Source of the DNA: Streptomyces sp. SID8352
GTDB lineage: Bacteria; Actinomycetota; Actinomycetes; Streptomycetales; Streptomycetaceae
DNA: 42,007 nt
Direction of reading: 5' to 3'
NCBI RefSeq assembly: GCF_009862265.1
Contig: NZ_WWGX01000009.1
Location: forward strand, 11,516-53,522
The notes under the pieces were generated by a model. It did no database searches and was not told the origin of the DNA. It saw only the letters and a program-made list of their open reading frames with translations. Made by a program: the position numbers and the translations under genes. Every line of letters starts with the position of its first letter. Within the stretch, counting starts at the first letter, position 1. Below are positions 26,459 through 34,387 of the stretch, piece after piece.

Positions 26459-27286
26459 ATGGAAGCCGTTTCCTACACGGCCCAGTGGACCGCGGCCGCC
26501 CGGGCCGTGGAGTCCGAGCGCGACGGCGACGCGCTGTTCACCGATCCCTACGCCCGGGACCTCGCCGCCCCGCGCGGCTTCGAACTGCTCGCGCGCTACG
26601 GCGGCGGAGGGCTGCTGCCCTTCATCGCGATCCGGACCCGGTACTTCGACGACGCCGTCGCGGACGTCCTGCGGGAGACCGGCGCCGACCAGATCGTCCT
26701 CGTCGCCGCCGGCATGGACACCCGCGCGTTCCGGCTCGACTGGCCCGCCGGCGCCACCGTGTACGAGGTCGACCACGCCGCGCTCATCGACGAGAAGCGT
26801 GAGCGGCTGCGGCGGCTGGGCGCCGAGGCCCGCGCCGACCGCCGCGAGGTGCGGGCCGACCTGGCCGGCGACTGGCTCCCCGCGCTGGCCGCCGCGGGCT
26901 TCGACGCCTCCCGGCCCACCGTGTGGATCACCGAGGGACTGCTGTTCTTCCTCACCGAGGACCAGGCCGCCGGACTGCTGCGCACCCTCGGCTCGGTCTC
27001 CGCGCCCGGCAGCCGCCTCGTGGTCGACTTCGTGAGCCGGGCCCTGCTGCGCAGCCCCTTCTCGCAGAGCTTCCTCCGGGGGCTGCGCGAGGACGGCACG
27101 CCCTGGCGCTTCGGCACCGACGAACCCGAGCGGTTCCTCGCCGGGACCGGCTGGAAGACGCACGAGGTGCGCGAGCCCGGCGAACCCGGCGCGGGCGAGG
27201 GCCGCTGGCCCTACCAGGTGCAGCCGCGCGAGCGGCGCGGCGCCTCGCGGAGCTGGCTGGTGCGCGCCGAGTACGTCGGGGAGTGA
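26459..27286 (+). CDS. SAM-dependent methyltransferase, LCMT/PPM1-like
   Basis: A 275-residue class I methyltransferase of the leucine carboxyl methyltransferase-like family. SAM-binding motif AAGMDTRAFRL (from residue 83), acidic strand VYEVDHAALI, and WITEGLLFFLTEDQA after it. The IRTRYFDD segment near residue 58 is the family's Arg pair that grips a carboxylate in true LCMTs. In biosynthetic clusters members methylate carboxylates, hydroxyls or N-hydroxy groups; either fits here. GGAGG precedes the ATG. Confidence 0.88.
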   Translation: MEAVSYTAQWTAAARAVESERDGDALFTDPYARDLAAPRGFELLARYGGGGLLPFIAIRTRYFDDAVADVLRETGADQIVLVAAGMDTRAFRLDWPAGATVYEVDHAALIDEKRERLRRLGAEARADRREVRADLAGDWLPALAAAGFDASRPTVWITEGLLFFLTEDQAAGLLRTLGSVSAPGSRLVVDFVSRALLRSPFSQSFLRGLREDGTPWRFGTDEPERFLAGTGWKTHEVREPGEPGAGEGRWPYQVQPRERRGASRSWLVRAEYVGE

Positions 27287-27293
27287 GGCCGGC

Positions 27294-28244
27294 ATGCCGA
27301 CCGCCACCACCCTGGAACGCGTCGAGTCCTTCCTCCCCGACCGCAGCGTCCGCATCGACGACGTCGCGGACCGCCTCGGGCTCCGGCGCCCGGAGATCGG
27401 CGTCTTCCGGCGGATCTACGGTCTCGACCGGCTCCGCTTCGACCCGGACGGCGGGCTGTTCGACCTGGTCCTGCCCGCCGCCCGCAGGGCGCTCAAGGCG
27501 CTGCCCGAGGGACGCCGCGTCCGCTACGTCGTCTACGCGCACACCGTGCAGACCGTCACCCCGCCGCACATCGACGCCGCCCAGGTGATCCGCCAGGACC
27601 TGGGCCTGCACGACGCCGAGGCGTTCGCCCTCAGCCAGCAGGCGTGCGTCAGCAGCCTCGGCGCGATCGACCTGGCCGGGGAACTGCTGCGGGCCGAGGC
27701 CCCGGAGGGCGCCTACGCCCTCATGGTCACCGGTGAGCGGGCCTACTCCCCGAAGGTCCAGCTCATCCCCAACAGCGCCATCATGGCCGACGCCGCGGCG
27801 GCCTGCCTGGTCACCGTGGGCGGCCCCGGGGACGAGGTGAGGTCCTTCACCACCCGCACCCTGGGGGAGTTCGCCGCCGGACTGGAGATGACCCGCGAGC
27901 AGATCACGCGCTTCGGGCAGGTCTACGGCACCGTGCTCGGCGAGGTCATCCACGAGGCGGTCGCCGCCGCCGGACTGGACTTCGACGACATCGACCTCGT
28001 CGTGCCGCACAACGTGAACACGGTGTCCTGGCGGCAGACCATCAAGGCCATGGGCGCGGATCCCGCGAAGTTCTTCCTGGACAACATCCCGCGCTACAGC
28101 CACACCTACGCCTCGGACGTGTTCGTCAACTACACGACCCTGCGCGAGGGGGGCCGCCTGGTGGACGGCGGGCACTACGTCCTGGTCTCCGTGGGCCTGG
28201 GCGCCACCTTCGGCGCCATGGTCATCACCCACAGGGCGCGGTGA
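27294..28244 (+). CDS. KAS III-like condensing enzyme, Cys-His-His
   Basis: A 316-residue thiolase-fold enzyme like FabH. The N-terminal VESFLPDRSVRIDDVADRLGL and the nucleophile Cys118 in LSQQACVSSLGAI are typical, and His239 is in VVPHNVN. The residue expected to be the catalytic Asn (N274 of E. coli FabH, RHGNTSAAS) is His270 in RYSHTYASD, giving a Cys-His-His set more like KAS I/II. It could catalyse decarboxylative condensation or act as an acyltransferase, as some KAS III relatives in secondary metabolism do. Starts 8 bases after the methyltransferase. A degenerate homologue is encoded at 31347. Confidence 0.82.
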   Translation: MPTATTLERVESFLPDRSVRIDDVADRLGLRRPEIGVFRRIYGLDRLRFDPDGGLFDLVLPAARRALKALPEGRRVRYVVYAHTVQTVTPPHIDAAQVIRQDLGLHDAEAFALSQQACVSSLGAIDLAGELLRAEAPEGAYALMVTGERAYSPKVQLIPNSAIMADAAAACLVTVGGPGDEVRSFTTRTLGEFAAGLEMTREQITRFGQVYGTVLGEVIHEAVAAAGLDFDDIDLVVPHNVNTVSWRQTIKAMGADPAKFFLDNIPRYSHTYASDVFVNYTTLREGGRLVDGGHYVLVSVGLGATFGAMVITHRAR

Positions 28245-28248
28245 TCCG

Positions 28249-29727
28249 ATGACCGACCGCACGCGCCCCGCTCCGGCGGCCCCGGCCCCCTTCCCCGGCC
28301 TCGCCGGGGGACCCCCCGGCGCCGCGGACCTCGCCGGCACGGACCGCACCCGCACGGACCTCACCTACACCAAGGACCTGAAGGAGGCCCTCACCAAGGA
28401 CCGCGACGCCCGGTTCGTCTGGCTGTGCAACTTCGAGGTCGAACGCCGCTGGGCCCGCTCCTACACCGGACTGCCCGCCGTGCGGGGCTCCGCCACCACC
28501 GCCACCGTGCAGCGCATGGAGGAACTCGGCGCGCTGCTCGCCGAGCCCGGGGACCACCTGCTGCTGGACCGCCCCCTGGACGAGGGCTACCGGCGCTACG
28601 CCGACGCCCTGGGCCTCGGCACCCCCACCGGACTCGTCACCCCGGCACCGGCGGGCGACGCGGGCACCGCCGAGGCCGTGTCGCGCTCCCCGGAACTCCT
28701 CGACCGGCTGCGCGAGCTCGCCCGGCAGGGCGCCTGGCTCATGCCGATGGGCGTCTCCGACCAGGAGGAGCACCTGGCCCGGCTCACCGGCCTGCGCCTC
28801 GCGGTGCCTCCGGCCGCCGTCCACGAGCGGGTCAACAGCAAGATCTACAGCCGCCGCGTCACCGAGGAACTGGGCCTGCGCACCATCCCCGGCCACTGCT
28901 GCGAGACCGTCGGGGAGCTGCACCGCGCCCTGGACGAACGGTTCCGCGACGACCCGGGCCCGGTCGTCGTCAAGGACGCCTTCGGCGTCTCCGGCCGCGG
29001 GCTGGTGGTCCTCGACAGCCGCCGCAAGGCCGACCGGCTGCTGCGCATGGTCGACCGGCGGGCCGCGAGCAGCGGGGACGACCGCCTGCACGTCGTGGTG
29101 GAGGCGTTCCTGCCCAAACGGGCCGATCTGAACCACCAGCTCACCATCGACCGGGAGGGCCGGGTCCGCCAGGACTTCGTCAAACAGGCCATCACCGCGG
29201 GCGGCGTGCACCTCGGCCACGTCAGTCCCGCCGGCCTCGACGCCGTTCAGCGGGACGAACTCGCGGCGACGGCGCAGGCGTTGGGCGGGAGGCTGTACGA
29301 GGACGGCTTCACCGGCATCGTCGGTGTCGACGCGCTGCTCGGCGCGGACGGGCTCGTCTATCCGGTGCTGGAGATCAACGCCCGTCTCAACATGTCCAGT
29401 TACCAGGGCAGGGTCACCGAGCTGTTCGGCCCCGGGCAGGGGATCACGCTCGCCCGCCACCACACCCTGCGCCCGGCGGCCCCGGTCGCCTTCGAGGAGG
29501 TCACCGAGGCGCTAGGCCCGCTCCTCGACCCGCCGCTCGGCCGGGACGGCCTCGTCATCACCTGCTTCGGCACCGTCAACGCCCAGGCGCCCGCGTCCCC
29601 CGGGACCCCGTTCGAGGGACGCCTCTACACGATGCAGTTCGCCGCCGACCGGGCGGGACTGGACGCCCTGGACCGGCGGGTCACCGAGGCGCTGAGCCGC
29701 TTCGACACCACCGGGAGGACCTCATGA
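28249..29727 (+). CDS. ATP-grasp ligase (BtrJ-like role)
   Basis: A 492-residue ATP-grasp protein. The nucleotide-binding parts are VNSKIYSRRVTEELGL (Lys198), VVVKDAFGVSGRGL (Lys242 and the Gly-rich loop), VVEAFLPKRADLNHQL, and the metal ligands Asp361 and Glu375-x-Asn377 in PVLEINARLNMSSY. Such enzymes couple a carboxylate to an amine or thiol through an acyl-phosphate. Its place directly before a type IV PLP decarboxylase and a carrier protein matches butirosin, where BtrJ ligates L-glutamate to the carrier protein BtrI. I infer the same chemistry; peptide-bond formation is the alternative. Overlaps the decarboxylase by ATGA. Confidence 0.8.
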   Translation: MTDRTRPAPAAPAPFPGLAGGPPGAADLAGTDRTRTDLTYTKDLKEALTKDRDARFVWLCNFEVERRWARSYTGLPAVRGSATTATVQRMEELGALLAEPGDHLLLDRPLDEGYRRYADALGLGTPTGLVTPAPAGDAGTAEAVSRSPELLDRLRELARQGAWLMPMGVSDQEEHLARLTGLRLAVPPAAVHERVNSKIYSRRVTEELGLRTIPGHCCETVGELHRALDERFRDDPGPVVVKDAFGVSGRGLVVLDSRRKADRLLRMVDRRAASSGDDRLHVVVEAFLPKRADLNHQLTIDREGRVRQDFVKQAITAGGVHLGHVSPAGLDAVQRDELAATAQALGGRLYEDGFTGIVGVDALLGADGLVYPVLEINARLNMSSYQGRVTELFGPGQGITLARHHTLRPAAPVAFEEVTEALGPLLDPPLGRDGLVITCFGTVNAQAPASPGTPFEGRLYTMQFAADRAGLDALDRRVTEALSRFDTTGRTS

Positions 29728-31034
29728 CCGGCCCGCACCGCGTCCAGGGCATCGACATCACCGCACTCGCCGAACGGTTCGGCACCCCGCTCTACGTCTA
29801 CGACGCCGACGTCCTGCGCGACGTGTTCACCGGCCTGCGCGAGCGGCTGCACCCGGCCGTCGACGTCTTCTACTCCCTCAAGGCCAACCCCAACGTCGCG
29901 GTCTGCGAACGGCTCGGCTCGCTCGGTGCCGGTGCCGAGATCTCCTCGCTGGCCGAGCTGATGACCGTCCGGCGGGCCGGCATCGCCCCCGAGGACGTGA
30001 TCTTCCTCGGCCCCGGAAAGACCCCCGCGGAGCTGGAGGCCTGCGTCACCGCCGGCCTGTACGCCGTGGTCTGCGAGTCCCTCGACGAGGTCGCGGAACT
30101 GGAACGGCTCGCCGCCGCACACGACGTGGCCGACCTGCCGGTGCTGCTGCGGATCAACCCCGACTTCCGGACCAAGGGCTCCGGCCTCGCGATGAGCGGC
30201 AAGCCCCGCCAGTTCGGCATCGACGCCGAGGTGCTGCGCCGTTCGGCCGGGGCGCTCGCGGGACTCGGCCGGGTTCGGGTCCGGGGCTTCCACGCCTACA
30301 TGGGCACCCGGTTCCTCAACGCCGACGACATCGTCCACAACACCCGCGAGATCCTCGCCCTGTCCGGCGAACTCGCCGGGCGGCTCGGCATCGACCTGGA
30401 CACCGTGGACTTCGGCGGCGGCTTCGGCGTGGCCTACTTCGACAACGAGAAGGACCTCGACCTCGCCACCACCGTCGACGGCGTCAACGAGGCCGTGGAG
30501 TCCTTTCTGCGGGACCACCCCGGCTGCCGGCTCATCAACGAACTCGGCCGCTACCTCGCCGCGCCCTGCGGCACGTACGTCGTGCGCGCGCTGTACGTCA
30601 AGCAGTCGCTGGGCGAGACGTTCGTGATCGCGGACGGCGGCACCAACCACCACATGGCCGCCGTCGGCATCGGCAGCTTCGTCAAGCGCAACTTCCCCAT
30701 CCGCTCGCTGAGCCGCCCGGACGAGGACCCCGCGCACACCTACACCGTCACCGGGCCCCTGTGCACCCCCAACGACGTCGTCGGCAAGAAGGTCCGGCTG
30801 CCCCGCGTCGTGCCCGGCGACCTCATCGGCGTGGAGCGCTCCGGCGCCTACGGGCCCAGCGCCTCGCCCGGACTCTTCCTCAGCCACGGCTACCCGGCCG
30901 AGGTGATGGTGCACCGGGGCACGGCCCACCTGGTCCGCGAACGGGACCGCGCGGAGGAACTGCTCGCCAAGCAGCACACGGTGGGACCCGACCCCGACCC
31001 CGGCCCCGCCCCCGAATCCGGCGCCCGCCCCTGA
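29724..31034 (+). CDS. PLP-dependent decarboxylase (BtrK/DAPDC-like)
   Basis: A 436-residue fold-type III (alanine-racemase fold) decarboxylase. PLP Lys53 in FYSLKANPN, His190 in FHAYMGTR, the phosphate loop FGGGFG (230-235), Glu273 in NELGRYL, and Cys347 in CTPNDVVG, which reaches the partner active site in the dimer. The family includes DAP, ornithine and arginine decarboxylases and BtrK, which decarboxylates glutamyl bound to its carrier protein to give gamma-aminobutyryl-S-BtrI. The neighbouring ATP-grasp and carrier-protein genes favour the BtrK role. The C terminus has about 20 extra Pro-rich residues. Not lysA: that role would not be expected here. Confidence 0.85.
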   Translation: MTGPHRVQGIDITALAERFGTPLYVYDADVLRDVFTGLRERLHPAVDVFYSLKANPNVAVCERLGSLGAGAEISSLAELMTVRRAGIAPEDVIFLGPGKTPAELEACVTAGLYAVVCESLDEVAELERLAAAHDVADLPVLLRINPDFRTKGSGLAMSGKPRQFGIDAEVLRRSAGALAGLGRVRVRGFHAYMGTRFLNADDIVHNTREILALSGELAGRLGIDLDTVDFGGGFGVAYFDNEKDLDLATTVDGVNEAVESFLRDHPGCRLINELGRYLAAPCGTYVVRALYVKQSLGETFVIADGGTNHHMAAVGIGSFVKRNFPIRSLSRPDEDPAHTYTVTGPLCTPNDVVGKKVRLPRVVPGDLIGVERSGAYGPSASPGLFLSHGYPAEVMVHRGTAHLVRERDRAEELLAKQHTVGPDPDPGPAPESGARP

Positions 31035-31074
31035 CCCCCGCCGCCCCGCCCCCGCCACGCCGAAGGAGAAGCAC

Positions 31075-31335
31075 ATGGAACGCCACACCGCGGTCGTCGC
31101 CATCGAGACGGCCCTGAGCGAGGTGCTGGAACGTCCCGTCAGCGGACTCACCGAGGGCACCCGGCTCTTCGACGACCTGCACCTGGACTCCACCTCGGTC
31201 CTGGAGATGCTGATGGCACTGGAGGACGCCATCGACATCTCCGTCGACCCGGAGAACCTCGACATGGAGGACTTCGCCTCGGTCGGCAGCCTCACCGACT
31301 ACGTCCTGTCGCAGCAGGCCCCGAGCGGAGTGTGA
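31075..31335 (+). CDS. Freestanding carrier protein (second, BtrI-like role)
   Basis: An 86-residue carrier protein with Ser39 in DDLHLDSTSVLEML, the 4'-phosphopantetheine site. AAGGAG precedes the ATG. It differs from the first carrier protein by the DST rather than DSL motif and by its acidic second half (VDPENLDMEDFASVGSL). Following ATP-grasp and decarboxylase genes, it is the likely carrier of a glutamyl/gamma-aminobutyryl group. Confidence 0.9.
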   Translation: MERHTAVVAIETALSEVLERPVSGLTEGTRLFDDLHLDSTSVLEMLMALEDAIDISVDPENLDMEDFASVGSLTDYVLSQQAPSGV

Positions 31336-31346
31336 GGCACACCGCC

Positions 31347-32186
31347 ATGCCGACCCTCCTCGCCGCCTCCGGGGTGGTCTCCCCGCCCGCCCGGCCCTTC
31401 GACGACTCCCCGGAGGACCTCGCCCACCACCGCGCCCTGGCCGCCTCCTTCGGGGCCGAGGTGGAGGAGCGACTGCTCCGCGACGGCCCCAACGTCGGCC
31501 ACCGCGACCTCGTGGACCGCCTCGCCCGCGCCGACGGCGTCCGGGACAGCGACCCCGATCTGGTCGTCGTCGCCCACGCCCTGCCCGACCTCACCCCCTT
31601 CACCGCCATCGCCCCCCACCTCGACCACCTGCTCGGCGGGCGGTCCGTCAACTTCGGCATCCACCAGCAGGGACTCGCCGCGCCGTTCACCGCGCTGCGC
31701 GCCATCGACGCCTTCCAGCGCGCCGGACGCGCCGGGCGGGCGGTGCTCGCCGTGCTGGAGCAGACGACCCTGCCCACCCGTTTCCCCCTGGTGCACGACA
31801 ACGGGCTTGTCGACTCCGGCGTCGTCCTGGTCCTCGGCACCGGTGACGGGCCCCGGCTGGCCGGCGTCGAGACCGTCCCCGCCACCGGCGACCCCGTGCG
31901 GCGGCTCGCGGAGCTGACCGCCGCCGACCCGGAAGGCACCCTCCTCGTCACCGGCCCCTGGACCGACCACGAGGCGCTCCGCCCCGTCACCGCCACGACG
32001 ACCCCCTACCGGGTGAACCGGGGCACCTACGCCACCGGGCTGTGGCTGGCCCTCGCCCGCCAGTGGCGGCTCTGGTGCCGGCACCACCGCACCGTGGTCC
32101 TCTGCGACACCGACCCGCGCTCCGGCGACACCCACGTCGCCGTGCTCGCCACCCGGTCCGCGCCCCCGGCGGGGGGACCGCGATGA
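31347..32186 (+). CDS. Degenerate KAS III homologue
   Basis: A 279-residue protein that aligns by eye with the active KAS III-like enzyme of the cluster but lacks its catalytic residues. VNFGIHQQGLAAPFTALRAI corresponds to the stretch around Cys118, with Leu110 at the nucleophile position; the VPH histidine segment is missing; NRGTYATG replaces RYSHTYASD, with Gly for His270. LVHDNGLVDSGVVLVLG matches the following strand. Such inactive partners occur in heterodimeric condensing enzymes (PqsB with PqsC, chain-length factors). ATG 31347 has GTGAGG at 9 bases; GTG 31332 overlapping the carrier-protein stop is the alternative. Confidence 0.65.
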   Translation: MPTLLAASGVVSPPARPFDDSPEDLAHHRALAASFGAEVEERLLRDGPNVGHRDLVDRLARADGVRDSDPDLVVVAHALPDLTPFTAIAPHLDHLLGGRSVNFGIHQQGLAAPFTALRAIDAFQRAGRAGRAVLAVLEQTTLPTRFPLVHDNGLVDSGVVLVLGTGDGPRLAGVETVPATGDPVRRLAELTAADPEGTLLVTGPWTDHEALRPVTATTTPYRVNRGTYATGLWLALARQWRLWCRHHRTVVLCDTDPRSGDTHVAVLATRSAPPAGGPR

Positions 32187-32752
32187 GCGCCGCGCGGGAC
32201 CGGATCGGCGCCTTCGCCACCGCCCTGGACGAGTGCCACGACGCGGCCCTGCCCGGCGGCGCGGTCCCCTCCGGCACCGGCTGGGCCGTGGCCTCGGCCG
32301 AACGGCTCACCGGCGGCGGTCCGCTGCCCGGCACCCACGGCCGGCTCGCCGCCCGCCGCGCCGGGGGACCGGCGGACCCGGCCGCGTACGGCACCTTCTG
32401 CGGAGCGCTGCTGCGCCTGCAGTGGCGGACCCTCGCCGAGACCCTCGACGACGCCGTGCACCGGCTCGGCGGCCGGGAGTCCGAGGGCGGCGCGCTGCTC
32501 GGCCGTCAACTCGTCCGGGGCGCCGTGGCCGACGTGGCCCTGGTCCTCGCCGAGTCGCACGACCTGCTGGACCTGCCCGGGCCGGGGCCCGCCCGGCGCC
32601 ACCGGGTGCACCGCGACCTGGTGGCCGCCGGACGGACCACGCTCCGGCTGCACGGGGCCCACGGCTTCACCGCCGAGGGACCCGGACCCCTGCTCCATCT
32701 GACCGAACTGCTGGGCAACACCTATCTGCACCCCGAGGCCGCCGATGACTGA
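32183..32752 (+). CDS. Short protein like an acyl-CoA dehydrogenase C-terminal domain
   Basis: A 189-residue helical protein. Residues 70-180 (LRLQWRTLAETLDDAVHRLGG, GAVADVALVLAESHDLLD, TTLRLHGAHGFTAEGPGPLLHLTELLGNTYLHP) look like the four-helix C-terminal domain of acyl-CoA dehydrogenases, including a HGAHGF turn like the usual HGGxGY, but the flavin and beta domains are absent. It overlaps the preceding gene by ATGA and the full dehydrogenase by 8 bases, so they are translated together and may form a complex. I would not assign an activity. Confidence 0.65.
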   Translation: MSAARDRIGAFATALDECHDAALPGGAVPSGTGWAVASAERLTGGGPLPGTHGRLAARRAGGPADPAAYGTFCGALLRLQWRTLAETLDDAVHRLGGRESEGGALLGRQLVRGAVADVALVLAESHDLLDLPGPGPARRHRVHRDLVAAGRTTLRLHGAHGFTAEGPGPLLHLTELLGNTYLHPEAADD

Positions 32753-33905
32753 CACCCTGCCCCGGCGGGCCGTGCTGCTGCGCGACCACGTGCGCGAGGC
32801 CGCCGCCGGACTCCGCCCGGTCGGCCTGGAACTCGACCGCGATCCCACGGCCGTGGACCGGTGGCTGGACCTGCCCGCGGTCGACCTGATGCGCCGCAGC
32901 ACCGTCCCGTCGGAGTACCTGGCCGCACCGCTGCGCATCGGCCCGTACACCTACGACATGCGGTCCTGTCTGGAACACACCCTCACCATCGAGGAACTCA
33001 GCTACGGCGACGCCGGGTTCATGCTGGCCTGCCCGGGACCGCTGATGTCGGGCGTCGCCGTCGACGCGCTCGGCGACGACAAGCAGCGCCACGCCTACTA
33101 CGAACGGCTCGCCGGGCCCGGGCCCGTCTGGACCTTCTTCGGCCTGACGGAACCGGACAAGGGCTCCGCCGCCGCCGAGCTGCGCACCGAACTCCGCCCC
33201 GACGGCGACGGGTTCCGTCTCCACGGGGCCAAGCGGTACGTGGGCAACGCCGCGTTCGCCCAGCTCGGCGTCGTCTTCTGCCGGCGCGCGCCGGGCCCGC
33301 TCGGCATCGAGGCCGTCCTGGTGGACACCGCCGACCCCGGCTACCGCGCCGAACTGATCCCCACCGTCGGGCTGCGCGGCGCGCGGATCTCCGCCATCAC
33401 CCTCGACGGGGTGCGCGTCGAGCGCGAGCACGTCCTCGGCCACGACACGCTCAAGCCGAGCCGCCGGGGGCTCGTCGGCGCCATCCGCACCCTCCAGCGC
33501 TTCCGGCCGGTGCTCGCGGGCACCGCGCTGGGACTCACCCGTGCCGTCCTCGACCATGTGCGGGTGCGCCGGCCGGGCCTCGCGGGCGCCGCCCGGCACC
33601 GCCTGGAGGACCTCCAGGACCGGCTGGCCGCCGCCCGGCACCGCAACCACGCCGTCGCGGCGGCCATCGACGCGGGCACCGTGCGGGCGGACCGCGTCGC
33701 CGGGATCAAGACCCGTGCCGCCGAACTGGCCGAGGCCGCCACCCTGGCCGCCGCGGAACTGCTCGGCCCCGCGGCCCTGCTGGAGGACCCGTGGCTGGAG
33801 AAGGCGTACCGGGACGCGCGGGCCTTCGAGTTCATGGAGGGCACCGGCCACATCCAGCGGCTCGCGGTCTTCCAGGGCGTCACCAGGGGCACCTTCCTGC
33901 CCTGA
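32745..33905 (+). CDS. Acyl-CoA dehydrogenase family flavoenzyme
   Basis: A 386-residue protein with the full three-domain layout. TFFGLTEPDKGSAAAEL is the FAD/substrate segment of the middle part, FRLHGAKRYVGNAAFA the beta domain, and AYRDARAFEFMEGTGHIQRL the C-terminal signature; the catalytic base of MCAD-type enzymes would be Glu365. In clusters with carrier proteins, members desaturate acyl- or aminoacyl-S-carrier proteins (for example prolyl to pyrrolyl). Here it could desaturate or oxidise the chain carried by either carrier protein. Followed after 36 bases by a PPTase gene. Confidence 0.88.
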   Translation: MTDTLPRRAVLLRDHVREAAAGLRPVGLELDRDPTAVDRWLDLPAVDLMRRSTVPSEYLAAPLRIGPYTYDMRSCLEHTLTIEELSYGDAGFMLACPGPLMSGVAVDALGDDKQRHAYYERLAGPGPVWTFFGLTEPDKGSAAAELRTELRPDGDGFRLHGAKRYVGNAAFAQLGVVFCRRAPGPLGIEAVLVDTADPGYRAELIPTVGLRGARISAITLDGVRVEREHVLGHDTLKPSRRGLVGAIRTLQRFRPVLAGTALGLTRAVLDHVRVRRPGLAGAARHRLEDLQDRLAAARHRNHAVAAAIDAGTVRADRVAGIKTRAAELAEAATLAAAELLGPAALLEDPWLEKAYRDARAFEFMEGTGHIQRLAVFQGVTRGTFLP

Positions 33906-33941
33906 CGCCGCCCGCCGCCGACACAGAGACGGGAGCCGGAC

Positions 33942-34331
33942 GTGTGGATCGGCATCGACGTCCTCGCCGAGGACGAACTGGAGGGGCTGCTCGGCCGCCC
34001 CTGGTTCCGCGCCTATGTCTACGACGCCGGCGAGCTCGCCCTCGCCGACGGTCTCGGGGCCGGCCGCGCCCGCGAGTTCCTCACCGGGCGGTTCGCCGCG
34101 AAGGAGGCCGCGCTCAAGGTCATCGGCACCGGGGTGCGGGCCGGGGTGACGCCCCGGCAGGTGGCCGTTCTGCGCGACGGGAACGGCGGCCCGGTCGTGC
34201 GGCTCTCCGACGCCGCCGCCCGGCACGCGCGGGAGCGGGGCATCGGCACCGTCCGGGTCTCCATCGCCCACAAGCGGGGCCTGGTGGTGGCCGCGGCGAT
34301 CGGCGTCCCGGACCCCGCCCCGCCGCCCTGA
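33942..34331 (+). CDS. AcpS-type phosphopantetheinyl transferase (second)
   Basis: A 129-residue PPTase with Asp6 in WIGIDVLAEDEL and Lys54-Glu55 in GRFAAKEAALKVIGTG, the CoA/Mg motif of AcpS. GTG start with GGGAG upstream. It is a separate paralogue from the first AcpS of the cluster, presumably matched to the second carrier protein. Last gene of the rightward operon; a stem-loop follows. Confidence 0.85.
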   Translation: MWIGIDVLAEDELEGLLGRPWFRAYVYDAGELALADGLGAGRAREFLTGRFAAKEAALKVIGTGVRAGVTPRQVAVLRDGNGGPVVRLSDAAARHARERGIGTVRVSIAHKRGLVVAAAIGVPDPAPPP

Positions 34332-34353
34332 CAGGTGCGGCGGGGCGGGGTCC

Positions 34354-34382
34354 GGCGGGGTGCCCGGCCGGGCGGCCCCGCC
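34354..34382. terminator. Terminator between converging genes of the cluster
   Basis: GGCGGGG (34354-34360) pairs with CCCCGCC (34376-34382), and GCCCGG with CCGGGC inside it. It lies between the stops of the second PPTase and the regulator, so it may serve both strands. Confidence 0.5.
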
Positions 34383-34387
34383 GGGGC

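Noticed and set aside
29724..31034. lysA (diaminopimelate decarboxylase for lysine synthesis)
   Set aside because: Family resemblance is real, but the setting between ATP-grasp and carrier-protein genes fits a BtrK-type decarboxylase better, so the symbol was withheld.
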